Shown: positions 1 to 8,296 of the stretch, piece by piece
How positions within the stretch are numbered: position 1 is the first letter of the stretch
Layout of the letters: the number at the start of each line of letters is the position of its first letter
NCBI RefSeq assembly: GCF_900155965.1
Contig: NZ_FTMG01000016.1
Span: 30,035-94,034, forward strand
From: Mucilaginibacter lappiensis
GTDB taxonomy: Bacteria > Bacteroidota > Bacteroidia > Sphingobacteriales > Sphingobacteriaceae
Direction: 5' to 3'
Length of the DNA: 64,000 nt
Notes under the pieces: model-generated
Told to the model about the DNA's origin: nothing
What the model saw: only the letters and a program-made list of their open reading frames with translations
The model's database searches: none
Made by a program: the position numbers and the translations under genes

Positions 1-2955
1 GATTTTTAAATAAGCCCCATTTTCGTTAAACATGGTTGAGAAAGGAAAAAACTGATAAAAGTAGGCCCCTCCAGGATTTAAGGCAGGGTACTTGGCTTTA
101 TAACCTGCCGGATCCTTAGCGGCTAATACCGGGTCCCAGAATCCTATTTTGGAAAGGTCAGGAATGCTAGAACTGGTAAAGTTGGTGATACCACTTGCCC
201 AGTTATTGTACTGATTAGACAGTAAACTGTTAATGATGTCCCTTTTTAAAGTAAAGGTCATCCCGATACCTAATGAGAAGTTTTTATAACTGAAGTTATT
301 GTTAAAACCACCGGTTATAGCAGGGTTAGGATTAGCTGTTGGCAGCAAATCGCCTTGTGCATTACCTTTGTCCTCGTCAGACCAAACATCATAATCGCCA
401 TTGGAATCCTTCCAGATAGGATAACCAGGTTTAACCGGGTAGTTTCCTTTAAAATAGGTAAGTGCCTGACCGGTAAATGGATTAACAGGTATTTGTGATT
501 GCGAATTATAAACTCCCTGATAAATCATCTGGTTAAGCATATACAATGGCTTGCCAACCTGGAAAATGTAATTGATACCTAAACCACTATTGTTATCATT
601 ATAGGTTGCATAAATAGTGCGATTGCCATTTGGGAGGCTGAGGATTTGATTTTTATTGTATGAAAAGTTGAAGTTGGTGGTCCACTGAAATTTGCTGGAA
701 GGAGGAAGATTATGCGTATCAATGTTAACCTCGATACCAGAGTTACCTACAGATAAACCTGAGTTAGAGGTTTGTTGTGTATACCCGGTATAAAAGGCCA
801 GCGGAAAGGTGTAGTATTTATTACTTTGAATCTTGTTGTAATAATCTATAGTGAGGTTGATACGGCTGTTAAAAAAGGCGCCGTCAAAACCAATGTCAAA
901 TTGTTTAGTTGGTTCCCAGGTAAGGTTTTTATCCGTAACCCCGTTGCCTGTATTAAAGTTAGGCGTACCCATGGCTACGCCGTTGTAATAACCCTGCGTT
1001 AAATTGTAACCATTATATGGTGCGTAAAAATCGGATGGTTGATCACCATTAACACCATAGCTTGCCCTTACTTTTAAGAGCGATATCCATCTTACTGGTT
1101 TTAGATAGTTTTCATCAGAAAGGATGTAACCGGCGCTCACAGAAGGGAAATATCCCCATTTGTGGTTGGAGCCAAACCTTGACGACGCATCCGCCCGCAT
1201 GGTAGCATCAAACAGATATTTTTCTTTAAAATCATAATGTACCTGTGTAGCGTAGGATAGCAGCGACGAAGCCTGGTAATCAGTTGAAGCTTTTAAACTG
1301 GATTGCGGCACCCCCTGAACCACCTTTATATTATCATCAGGCACATTATCACCGTAGATATTTTTACTGTTCACCACATCTCTTTGAAAGTTTTGTAGTA
1401 CCAGAATATTGATATTGTGATTAGTGCCAATTTTTCGCCCGTAAGATAAAACGTTATTGACGTTGGCTGATACATAATTACTGCTGTAATCATAAGAAGT
1501 AGCAATCCCTTGCGCAGATAGTGTTGTAGGTGAACTGAACTGGTTTTCGCTCATATTGGTACTTCCAGATCCTTCAATTTTATAGAGTAAACCCGGTAGT
1601 ATCTTGTAGTGCAACCCTATAAAGCCGGTTAAGAGATCGTTTCTGTCCAGGTTTCTTAACTGATCATATTGTCCCCGGTACCTGGCAATATCTGTATCAT
1701 TAGTATAATACAATGAACTTGGCTGTTGAAAGCCGGATAAAGGGTTTACCTCATGCGGATCATTACCTAGGCCTGGCTGCCTGTCAACTCTAGAAAAGCT
1801 GATATTTACCTCGGTGCTCAGTTTGTCATTGATCTGGTAATCGATGTTCGACCGGAATGAATATCTCTTGAAGCCTGTTCCGTATAAAACGCCGTTCTCA
1901 TCGTAGTTATTCAAACTGAAACGGTAGTTGATGGCATCTGTGGCTCCGGCTATGGATAAGTCGACGTTGTGGATATATCCTTTACGATAAAACAATCCCT
2001 GCCAGTTAGTGGCATTGTTAAATGCCGGGTTTAAACTATCAGTAAGCATTTGGGGTAATGAACCAATTGCTCTTACACCACCCTGTTGGGTTAAGAAGTT
2101 AAGTTTTTGATTTCGCTCATAAGAGCCGGTAGCTGTTTCAGTTAATTTGGGCTGATCAGAAAAACCACCGTAAACGTTTAAGTTTATTTGGGGTTTTCCT
2201 TTAACCGCTCTTTTTGTTTTTATAGTTATAACGCCATTTGCGCCTCTTGAACCCCATATGGCGGTAGCGGCGGCATCTTTGGCTATCTGTATGCTTTCGA
2301 TGTCATTAATGTTGATGCCGGCCAATACATCGGTTTGGGTATTATCATAATTGCCCAGATCTGTAAGGCTGGTAGGTACACCGTCGATGATAAACAAAGG
2401 GGTACTTAAGGCATTGGCTTCGGAAAGGTTAGATGATAAAGCCGAATTGCCTCTCACTGTAAAAGTATTACGTACTCCGGGTTGCCCGCTAAAGTTTTGG
2501 ATGTTTACCCCTGTTACCTTGCCTTGTAAGGCAATATCAAAACTGGGCGCTGGTAAATTTTCTATGTCCTTACCAGAAATTACCGTTATAGCCGCTGTGG
2601 TTGTCCGTTGTTTAATTTCATGGTAGCCTACAACAACCACATTGTTAAGCTCATTTTTTGAAGGCTGAAGGCTTACGTTAATAACCGTTTTTTCTTTAAC
2701 ATCAACTTCTTTAGCATCAAAACCGATAAATGAAAACCGGAGGATGGTATTGGGGGTAACAGAAATTTTAAACTTACCTTCCGAATCGGTAACTAGTCCC
2801 CGTTTCTCTCCTTTAACGGTTACCGAAACTCCGGGGATGGGTCTGCCATCATCAGCGCCTTTAACTGTGCCGGTTATATTTACCTGGGCATAGGCAAGCC
2901 CGTAATAAAATAACAGCATACAACAAATCAGAATCTTTTTGTAAATGTTCATCAT
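1..2955 (-). CDS. SusC/RagA-type TonB-linked outer membrane receptor, N-terminal 985 residues (C-terminus beyond left edge)
   Basis: This is the N-terminal part of an outer membrane TonB-dependent receptor that would import a large nutrient, normally together with a SusD lipoprotein. From the start codon at 2955 (ATG ATG, either may be used) I read a signal peptide ending GLAYAQ, then a carboxypeptidase-regulatory-like domain (about residues 24-105, with IPGVSVTVKG), the linker NNVVVVGYHE, and a plug domain with PLFIIDGVP, DIESIQIAKDAAATAIWGSRG and GVITIKTKR. The frame stays open to base 1, where beta-barrel sequence is still being read. No STN domain is present, so direct FecR signalling is not expected. 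The gene runs off the left edge, where a SusD partner would be expected. Two LacI-type palindromes lie upstream. The substrate cannot be told from the sequence. Confidence 0.93.
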   Translation of the reverse strand, partial: MMNIYKKILICCMLLFYYGLAYAQVNITGTVKGADDGRPIPGVSVTVKGEKRGLVTDSEGKFKISVTPNTILRFSFIGFDAKEVDVKEKTVINVSLQPSKNELNNVVVVGYHEIKQRTTTAAITVISGKDIENLPAPSFDIALQGKVTGVNIQNFSGQPGVRNTFTVRGNSALSSNLSEANALSTPLFIIDGVPTSLTDLGNYDNTQTDVLAGININDIESIQIAKDAAATAIWGSRGANGVITIKTKRAVKGKPQINLNVYGGFSDQPKLTETATGSYERNQKLNFLTQQGGVRAIGSLPQMLTDSLNPAFNNATNWQGLFYRKGYIHNVDLSIAGATDAINYRFSLNNYDENGVLYGTGFKRYSFRSNIDYQINDKLSTEVNISFSRVDRQPGLGNDPHEVNPLSGFQQPSSLYYTNDTDIARYRGQYDQLRNLDRNDLLTGFIGLHYKILPGLLYKIEGSGSTNMSENQFSSPTTLSAQGIATSYDYSSNYVSANVNNVLSYGRKIGTNHNINILVLQNFQRDVVNSKNIYGDNVPDDNIKVVQGVPQSSLKASTDYQASSLLSYATQVHYDFKEKYLFDATMRADASSRFGSNHKWGYFPSVSAGYILSDENYLKPVRWISLLKVRASYGVNGDQPSDFYAPYNGYNLTQGYYNGVAMGTPNFNTGNGVTDKNLTWEPTKQFDIGFDGAFFNSRINLTIDYYNKIQSNKYYTFPLAFYTGYTQQTSNSGLSVGNSGIEVNIDTHNLPPSSKFQWTTNFNFSYNKNQILSLPNGNRTIYATYNDNNSGLGINYIFQVGKPLYMLNQMIYQGVYNSQSQIPVNPFTGQALTYFKGNYPVKPGYPIWKDSNGDYDVWSDEDKGNAQGDLLPTANPNPAITGGFNNNFSYKNFSLGIGMTFTLKRDIINSLLSNQYNNWASGITNFTSSSIPDLSKIGFWDPVLAAKDPAGYKAKYPALNPGGAYFYQFFPFSTMFNENGAYLKI

Positions 2956-3168
2956 GCTTTACTGGGTTAAATAAATAAATTGGAATGTTTTATAATTAAT
3001 TATTGGATAATCGCCGGTTAACAATACACACCTTAATTTGCATTGATAAATAGCCTTACGGGAAGCGTCGGACTTAGCTCGTAAGTGATTGCTTTTCAAT
3101 CAGAAAACCAATAATCTCTTAAACCAAACCTATCGAATAATTTTATTGAGCACCTAATTGGAGGGCAC

Positions 3169-3180
3169 GCAAACGTTTGC
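3169..3180. promoter_or_regulatory. LacI/GalR-type operator palindrome, proximal
   Basis: GCAAACGTTTGC is a perfect 12-bp palindrome with the central CG typical of LacI/GalR-family operators. It lies about 215 bp upstream of the SusC start and about 40 bp upstream of a possible -7 element (3125-3132, minus strand). No LacI-family gene is in the window, so the cognate regulator must be elsewhere. Confidence 0.55.
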
Positions 3181-3529
3181 TGCTAGGGTTTTATTATACA
3201 GCGGTTAAAAAAGTATATTATTTAATAGTTAAGGCAAAAAAGTGAGGTTTAAATCGTCTCAAGAGGTATTATTTAAAAAAAAATAAGAGAAAAATTGATT
3301 GGTGTGATTAAAAAAGGAAGATAGTTTTGTTATAGGAGGGTAAATTTTTAATTTTTTATGTCAATTTTAAAATAAAAGATAATAAAAATCGTTCGAGAGG
3401 CCTTTTATTGAAAATAAACGTGTTAAAAATCAAAAATATAGCTGCATCTGAAGATATTCCTGTTTTTTGTAAAAAGCTGAATCGGATGCTTTATTGGGAA
3501 AATGGAACTATGCTTTTTTTAAAATTGAC

Positions 3530-3541
3530 GCAAACGTTTGA
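3530..3541. promoter_or_regulatory. LacI/GalR-type operator palindrome, distal
   Basis: GCAAACGTTTGA repeats the 10-bp palindromic core CAAACGTTTG of the site at 3169-3180, with centres 361 bp apart. It sits about 265 bp upstream of the epoxide hydrolase start, so it could serve the divergent operon or pair with the proximal site through a DNA loop. The function is inferred from symmetry and recurrence only. Confidence 0.5.
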
Positions 3542-3804
3542 TGTGATTGGATTTAATCAGATGCCGATTATTCTCATTTAGTCAGGCTATTTTTCATCTG
3601 TTGATTCAACTCAATGTTCTATATCAGCCCAACGCGACGGTTGTGCGCCTCAAATGGATAGCATCTCTTTTAAAATAAAAATTCGGGTTTAAAAATGACT
3701 GGTTCGGGATAGGCTTTGTCTAGTTGCCATATATAGTAATTGAGTTGAGTTCATGGTGATGATACTTTTGAGGAAACAATAAAGAAAACTCAAAAATTTA
3801 AATC

Positions 3805-5082
3805 ATGAAAACGAATAAACACATCCTTATCAGTAAAATTATTACCGGTGTATTTGTCCTGCTAACAGCAACCGGTTTTGCTCAAACCAACACAATCGCC
3901 AACGCCCAGGCATCAAATGCCATCCGCCCTTTTCACGCTCACATTTCGGATGAGGCCGTTGCCGATCTGCGCCAACGTGTACAGGCTACCCGCTGGGCCG
4001 AAAAAGAAACAGTTACCGATCGTTCCCAGGGCGCTCAACTGGAAAAAATACAGGCCCTGGTAAAATATTGGGGAACAGGTTACAACTGGCGCAAAGCCGA
4101 AGACAAACTGAATGCCCTGCCACAGTTTATCACTTCTATTGATGGGCTCGACATCCACTTTATTCATGTACGCTCAAAAAATCCAAATGCGCTGCCGGTG
4201 ATCATCACGCACGGCTGGCCGGGGTCTGTTTTTGAACTCCTGAAAATTGTTGGCCCACTGACCGATCCCGAAGCTTATGGTGGCCGCAAAGAAGATTCAT
4301 TTGATGTGATTATACCTTCTATGCCGGGTTATGGATTTTCTGGTAAACCTACGGTTACGGGCTGGAATGCCGATCATATAGCCCGTGCCTGGGATGTATT
4401 GATGAAACGTTTAGGATATAAAAATTATGTATCTCAAGGTGGTGACTGGGGTTCGGTGGTAGCAGATAAGATGGCGGCTCAAAAACCGGTTGGCTTATTA
4501 GGTATCCATGTTAATATGCCGGCTACCGTACCTGCTGATGTAGCCAAATTACTGGCCAGTGGCAGTCCGGTACCGGCCAATCTTTCTGCTAAAGAAAAAG
4601 CTGCTTACCAATCATTGAATAACTTGTATACCAGGGGCGGTGGGTATGCCGGCATCATGGTTACCCGTCCGCAAACCATTGGCTACAGTTTGTCTGACTC
4701 ACCGGTAGGTTTGGCCTCGTGGTTCTATGACAAATTCGCCGATTGGACTTATAGTGGTGGCGATCCCGAAAAGTCACTAACCAAAGATGAAATGCTGGAT
4801 GATATTTCACTTTACTGGTTAACCAACACCGCTACATCAGGAGCACAACTTTATTGGGAAAATAATGCCAACAACTTTAATGCCGTTGATATTTCGATCC
4901 CTGCTGCCATAACTGTTTTCCCAGGCGAAATATACCAGGCACCAAAGAGCTGGGCCGAAAAAAGCTACCACAAGTTGATCTATTTTCATGAGGTAAATAA
5001 AGGCGGCCATTTTGCGGCCTGGGAGGAACCTCAATTATTTGCCGAAGAGCTTCGTGCTGCATTCAAATCATTACGTAAATAA
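3805..5082 (+). CDS. Exported epoxide hydrolase family protein (EHN domain plus alpha/beta hydrolase)
   Basis: An alpha/beta hydrolase of the microsomal epoxide hydrolase type, expected to hydrolyse an epoxide or related ester to the diol or alcohol. An N-terminal signal peptide (about residues 1-26, ending FAQ) predicts export to the periplasm. The EHN lid domain covers roughly residues 40-145 (RPFHAHISDE, TRWAEKE). The oxyanion loop HGWPG is at 136-140, the nucleophile is D214 in GGDWGS, and the likely catalytic histidine is H402 in GGHFAAWEEP. Length (425) is normal for EHN-type enzymes with an added signal. It leads a likely operon with the next hydrolase (85-bp gap) and an Ohr-type protein. 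The substrate is unknown; the export signal is unusual for a detoxifying epoxide hydrolase. Confidence 0.9.
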   Translation: MKTNKHILISKIITGVFVLLTATGFAQTNTIANAQASNAIRPFHAHISDEAVADLRQRVQATRWAEKETVTDRSQGAQLEKIQALVKYWGTGYNWRKAEDKLNALPQFITSIDGLDIHFIHVRSKNPNALPVIITHGWPGSVFELLKIVGPLTDPEAYGGRKEDSFDVIIPSMPGYGFSGKPTVTGWNADHIARAWDVLMKRLGYKNYVSQGGDWGSVVADKMAAQKPVGLLGIHVNMPATVPADVAKLLASGSPVPANLSAKEKAAYQSLNNLYTRGGGYAGIMVTRPQTIGYSLSDSPVGLASWFYDKFADWTYSGGDPEKSLTKDEMLDDISLYWLTNTATSGAQLYWENNANNFNAVDISIPAAITVFPGEIYQAPKSWAEKSYHKLIYFHEVNKGGHFAAWEEPQLFAEELRAAFKSLRK

Positions 5083-5167
5083 AACTGATCTTATATAAGA
5101 AGTAATACATCGGCCACAGGCAGGTGTATTAAAACAAACAGCGCATTAAATAAAAGGAGAAATTAAG

Positions 5168-6226
5168 ATGTCAAATGCAATTAAATATGATCGCCGCCGC
5201 TTTTTAAGTACTACAGCAATCACTATTGCAGCTACTCAATTAGGAATATTTGGTTCGGCGAAAGCACAGCCTCAACAGGCAAATTCAACAGGTAAAATGC
5301 CCTTTAAAACCAGCGCAAATACATCATTTGATCATATAAAACAAATTAACGCGGGTGTATTAAATATCGGCTATGCCGAAGTAGGCCCGGCCAACGGTAA
5401 AGTGGTTATCTTGCTACATGGCTGGCCTTATGATATTCATAGTTTTGTTGATGTAGCCCCCTTGCTGGCATCAGCAGGTTACCGGGTGATTATTCCGCAT
5501 TTGCGTGGCCATGGTAATACCCGTTTCCTTTCAGACAATACACCCAGGAACGGCCAGCAAGCTGCTGTTGCCGTGGATATCATCGCGTTGATGGATGCGC
5601 TTCAGATCAAAAAAGCTATCCTGGCCGGCTATGATTGGGGAGGACGAACAGCTTGTATTATCGCGGCGCTGTGGCCAGAAAGATGTGAGGCTTTGGTTTC
5701 GGTGAGTGGTTACCTCATGACCAATCTGGAAGCCAGCAAACACCCGCTGCCACCAAAAGTCGAATACACTTGGTGGTATCAATACTATTTTACAACGGAG
5801 CGTGGTCGGGAAGGTTATGACAAGTACCGTCGTGATTTTGCGAAACTTATTTGGGAAACTGCTTCACCAAAATGGAACTTTGATGAAGCTACCTTAAACC
5901 GGAGTGCGGCTTCATTTGAAAACCCGGACTATGTGAGCATCGTGATCCATAATTACCGCTGGAGACTAGGATTGGCTGATGGCGAAGCGAAATATGACGA
6001 TCTGGAAAAGCGACTGGCAGAAAGCCCGGTAATTACAGTGCCAACCATAACACTCGAAGGAGATGCCAATGGTGCACCGCACGCCGATCCGGCATCTTAT
6101 CGTAACAAATTCTCGGGTAAATATGCACACCGTACTGTCACCGGTGGTATTGGGCATAATCTGCCACAGGAGGCTCCAAAGGCTTTTGCCGACGCAGTTA
6201 TCGAGGCAGATAGATTTACTAAATAA
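5168..6226 (+). CDS. Tat-exported alpha/beta hydrolase, epoxide hydrolase/haloalkane dehalogenase-like
   Basis: Second hydrolase of the operon, 352 residues. The N-terminus has a twin-arginine motif (DRRRFLSTT) and a hydrophobic stretch ending SAKA, predicting folded export by Tat. The core carries HGWP (84-87), the nucleophile elbow GYDWGG with D156, and the terminal histidine H330 in GGIGHNLPQE. An aspartate rather than serine nucleophile points to an epoxide hydrolase or haloalkane dehalogenase rather than an esterase. AGGAG lies at a good distance before the ATG. It is not a recent duplicate of the upstream gene: it lacks the EHN domain and uses Tat rather than Sec, so two unlike epoxide-type hydrolases are both sent to the periplasm. 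The exact substrate is unknown. Confidence 0.88.
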   Translation: MSNAIKYDRRRFLSTTAITIAATQLGIFGSAKAQPQQANSTGKMPFKTSANTSFDHIKQINAGVLNIGYAEVGPANGKVVILLHGWPYDIHSFVDVAPLLASAGYRVIIPHLRGHGNTRFLSDNTPRNGQQAAVAVDIIALMDALQIKKAILAGYDWGGRTACIIAALWPERCEALVSVSGYLMTNLEASKHPLPPKVEYTWWYQYYFTTERGREGYDKYRRDFAKLIWETASPKWNFDEATLNRSAASFENPDYVSIVIHNYRWRLGLADGEAKYDDLEKRLAESPVITVPTITLEGDANGAPHADPASYRNKFSGKYAHRTVTGGIGHNLPQEAPKAFADAVIEADRFTK

Positions 6227-6356
6227 GTCGTAAAATATTCAGGTTTAAAAATGTCTAACTCAGCAGTCCCCTTGTCCGCTTGCTGTATTTACGGATAGGA
6301 CACAGCCCCATATAAGGGTATATTTGAGTAATAATAACAATTTAAAAAACACAACA

Positions 6357-6833
6357 ATGGAAAGCAATAAAATAGATTCACCAGTGAATTCAATCAAAAT
6401 CATCGAAGATATTACCGATAACAAAATCGACAAAGTATTATATACCGCTAAAGTGCGTACCACAGGCGCCCGCGAAGGTTTTTCCCGCAGCAACGATGGT
6501 CGTTTAGATATCAGGCATGCTACTCCGGGTACATCAGCTCCGGGTACTAATCCAGAGCAATTATTCGCTGCTGGCTGGTCGGCATGTTTTGAAGGAGCTA
6601 TGGGTATTGCAGCTGCCAAAATGAGGGTGACCCTTCCTGAGGAACTGGCTATCGATGCAGAAGTGGATCTGGGTATTACTTCCGGTGCTTACTTCTTACA
6701 AGCCCGTCTTAATGTAAGCTTGCCAGGTTTAGATCGTGAAGCAGCACAAGCTTTGATCGAAGCCGCCCACCAAACCTGTCCTTATTCCAAACTAACCAAA
6801 GGCAATATCAACGTAGTGATCAATCTGGTTTAA
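6357..6833 (+). CDS. Organic hydroperoxide resistance protein (Ohr/OsmC family)
   Basis: A thiol peroxidase that reduces organic hydroperoxides in the cytoplasm. I chose the ATG at 6357 over the upstream TTG at 6324, giving 158 residues close to the usual Ohr core of about 140. The Ohr features are the N-terminal LYTAKVRTTGARE, PGTNPEQLFAAGW, the peroxidatic cysteine C77 in WSACFEG and the resolving cysteine C141 in HQTCPYS. It is the last gene of the run with two exported hydrolases and is followed by a strong terminator. Its place suggests that the operon handles oxidised (epoxide or peroxide) organic compounds; that link is inference. Confidence 0.9.
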   Translation: MESNKIDSPVNSIKIIEDITDNKIDKVLYTAKVRTTGAREGFSRSNDGRLDIRHATPGTSAPGTNPEQLFAAGWSACFEGAMGIAAAKMRVTLPEELAIDAEVDLGITSGAYFLQARLNVSLPGLDREAAQALIEAAHQTCPYSKLTKGNINVVINLV

Positions 6834-6852
6834 TACCCCTTTTATCAAAAAT

Positions 6853-6890
6853 AAAAAAGCCTGCCCGATTATTTCGGGCAGGCTTTTTTA
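6853..6890. terminator. Bidirectional intrinsic terminator
   Basis: GCCTGCCCGA and TCGGGCAGGC form a perfect stem with a short loop, flanked by A-runs on the left and T-runs on the right. It can therefore stop both the plus-strand Ohr operon and the convergent minus-strand gene ending at 6910. Confidence 0.9.
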
Positions 6891-6909
6891 TGGGTAAATT
6901 TTATTCTGT

Positions 6910-7590
6910 TTAAATATCAAAAGTTTCACCTATTGCTGGTAGATGTAGCTCTATTCCTGCTGTTTTGAATTGTTTAATCGCATCAGCTTTATCGATCTTA
7001 ATAAAACCGAACGTATCATAATGAACACCCAATACTTTATTGGTTTTAACAAATTGCGCGGCTTCAATAGCTTCTTCTACACCCATGGTTAAGGCATCGC
7101 CTATCGGGAAAACGGCAAAGTCGAGATCTGCCCATTTAGGGATCAGCGTCATATCTAAAGTAAGACCGGTATCACCGCTGTAATAAAAATTACCTTCAGC
7201 AGCTTTTATTACAAACCCGCAAGCTACACCGGCATACGTTCCATCGGGCAAACTGCTGGAGTGCTGTGCGATAACTGATTTTGCTGTACCAAAATCAAAT
7301 ACAACCTTACCGCCAGGGTTTATCGGGTGAAGATTCTTTACACCCTGTTTGCCGAAATACGAGTACAACTCCCAGATACCAACCACAGTGGCACCCGTAC
7401 GGTTGGCGATAGCCACCACATCCTGCATATGATCAAAATGGCCATGGGATACAAAAATGTAATCGGCCGGTATGGTATCAATATTGATGTCTTTGGCTAG
7501 TTCATTTCCGGTAATAAATGGGTCAAATAAAATGTGTTTGCCACCAGCAACTACCGAGAAGCAGGAGTGGCCGTAATACGTAATTTTCAT
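6910..7590 (-). CDS. UPF0173 metal-dependent hydrolase (metallo-beta-lactamase fold)
   Basis: A cytoplasmic metallo-beta-lactamase-fold protein of the UPF0173/UlaG-like group, 226 residues, full length for the family. It starts MKITYYGHSCF and carries the metal-binding HxHxDH motif as H49-G-H51-F-D53-H54, a further ligand in SGDTG (D140) and a late histidine in VHYDTF. These ligands predict two bound metal ions. UPF0173 members are widely conserved but have no firmly assigned substrate, and I do not assign one. The gene is monocistronic and shares the bidirectional terminator with the Ohr operon. Confidence 0.88.
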   Translation of the reverse strand: MKITYYGHSCFSVVAGGKHILFDPFITGNELAKDINIDTIPADYIFVSHGHFDHMQDVVAIANRTGATVVGIWELYSYFGKQGVKNLHPINPGGKVVFDFGTAKSVIAQHSSSLPDGTYAGVACGFVIKAAEGNFYYSGDTGLTLDMTLIPKWADLDFAVFPIGDALTMGVEEAIEAAQFVKTNKVLGVHYDTFGFIKIDKADAIKQFKTAGIELHLPAIGETFDI

Positions 7591-7614
7591 AGGGTGTTTT
7601 TTATGTAATATTAA

Positions 7615-8046
7615 TCAATTTAAAGTAATGATCCAGGTATTTGCCAACGGTAAAAACCTGCTGTAATCATAAATAATATAAGTGCGTTTGATGGGTGTTT
7701 CGTCTGGCTGTAGCGGCGCTTGCATCATTTTTTGAAGGAGTCGGTTTGGTTTGGATACATTTCCGGCACCTGAGTTAAATGCTTTTTCGAAATTAGCCGG
7801 AAGGGATGATTCCGGAATGTCGTTTTTAGTTGTATAGAGATTAGATGGCGTGAAATTAGGTCTGGATTTGAGCATATCTGCATAACCCATATGAGGTGAG
7901 TACAGGTGCCAGCCAGACCGTATGTTCGTACTAAAAGTCACCGCCTCTTCTGTGCACTTCAATTCTCTTGCAGAACCATATGGACTTTGGGCATAAGCAC
8001 CGATACTCAGAAACGATGTCAAGCCCATTAAAAGTAGCTTTTTCAT
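7615..8046 (-). CDS. Small exported protein of unknown function
   Basis: A 143-residue ORF with a clear Sec signal peptide (MKKLLLMGLTSFLSIGAYAQ). The mature part is rich in aromatic and polar residues (SGWHLYSP, RTYIIYDYSRFLP) with a single cysteine and no membrane segment, so a periplasmic location is likely. I recognise no domain. It lies 24 bp upstream of the UPF0173 start and could be cotranscribed with it; a hairpin at 8077-8107 separates it from the gene behind it. Confidence 0.6.
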   Translation of the reverse strand: MKKLLLMGLTSFLSIGAYAQSPYGSARELKCTEEAVTFSTNIRSGWHLYSPHMGYADMLKSRPNFTPSNLYTTKNDIPESSLPANFEKAFNSGAGNVSKPNRLLQKMMQAPLQPDETPIKRTYIIYDYSRFLPLANTWIITLN

Positions 8047-8076
8047 GAGTAATATATTTTACTGTACTGTTTATAT

Positions 8077-8107
8077 CATACCAGCCCTCTTTTGAAAGGC
8101 TGGTATG
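8077..8107 (-). terminator. Hairpin between small ORFs, possible terminator or processing site
   Basis: CATACCAGCC and GGCTGGTATG form a perfect 10-bp stem with an 11-nt loop directly after the 60-residue ORF ending at 8114. There is no clear U-tract on the minus strand, so it may stabilise mRNA rather than terminate. Confidence 0.45.
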
Positions 8108-8113
8108 GTTTAC

Positions 8114-8296
8114 TTATAAATGCATATGATCTTCATCGGTAGGCTGTTTGCCCTTATGTTTCTTTCCTGCAACGCTGATCATGCCACAATCCTGTGGATT
8201 ATTTTCAAACGGAGCTCTTGTGAGTAATGACATAGAAAATAATGATATGATACCAACTAATAATCTACTTTGTCTATATTTTTCGGCGCTACTCAT
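8114..8296 (-). CDS. 60-residue ORF translationally coupled to the DUF1223 gene
   Basis: The start codon overlaps the stop of the upstream DUF1223 gene as ATGA (8293-8296), the usual layout for translational coupling. The product has a basic N-terminus, a hydrophobic stretch (LLVGIISLFSMSLL) that could anchor it in the membrane, and a polar, histidine-containing tail (GKKHKGKQ, EDHMHL) with one cysteine. I do not recognise a family. The coupling, and the hairpin just after its stop, support a real gene; the function is unknown. Confidence 0.5.
   Translation of the reverse strand: MSSAEKYRQSRLLVGIISLFSMSLLTRAPFENNPQDCGMISVAGKKHKGKQPTDEDHMHL

Larger units (their letters stand above)
2956..3804. 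other. 849-bp intergenic region between divergent SusC receptor and epoxide hydrolase operon
   Basis: No credible gene is seen in this AT-rich stretch. It separates the minus-strand SusC receptor from the plus-strand hydrolase operon and carries two CAAACGTTTG-centred palindromes, listed separately. On the minus strand, CAAACCTA at 3125-3132 reads TAGGTTTG, which fits the Bacteroidota -7 element TAnnTTTG. No good -33 element is seen at the expected distance, so this promoter is only suggested. Confidence 0.7.
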
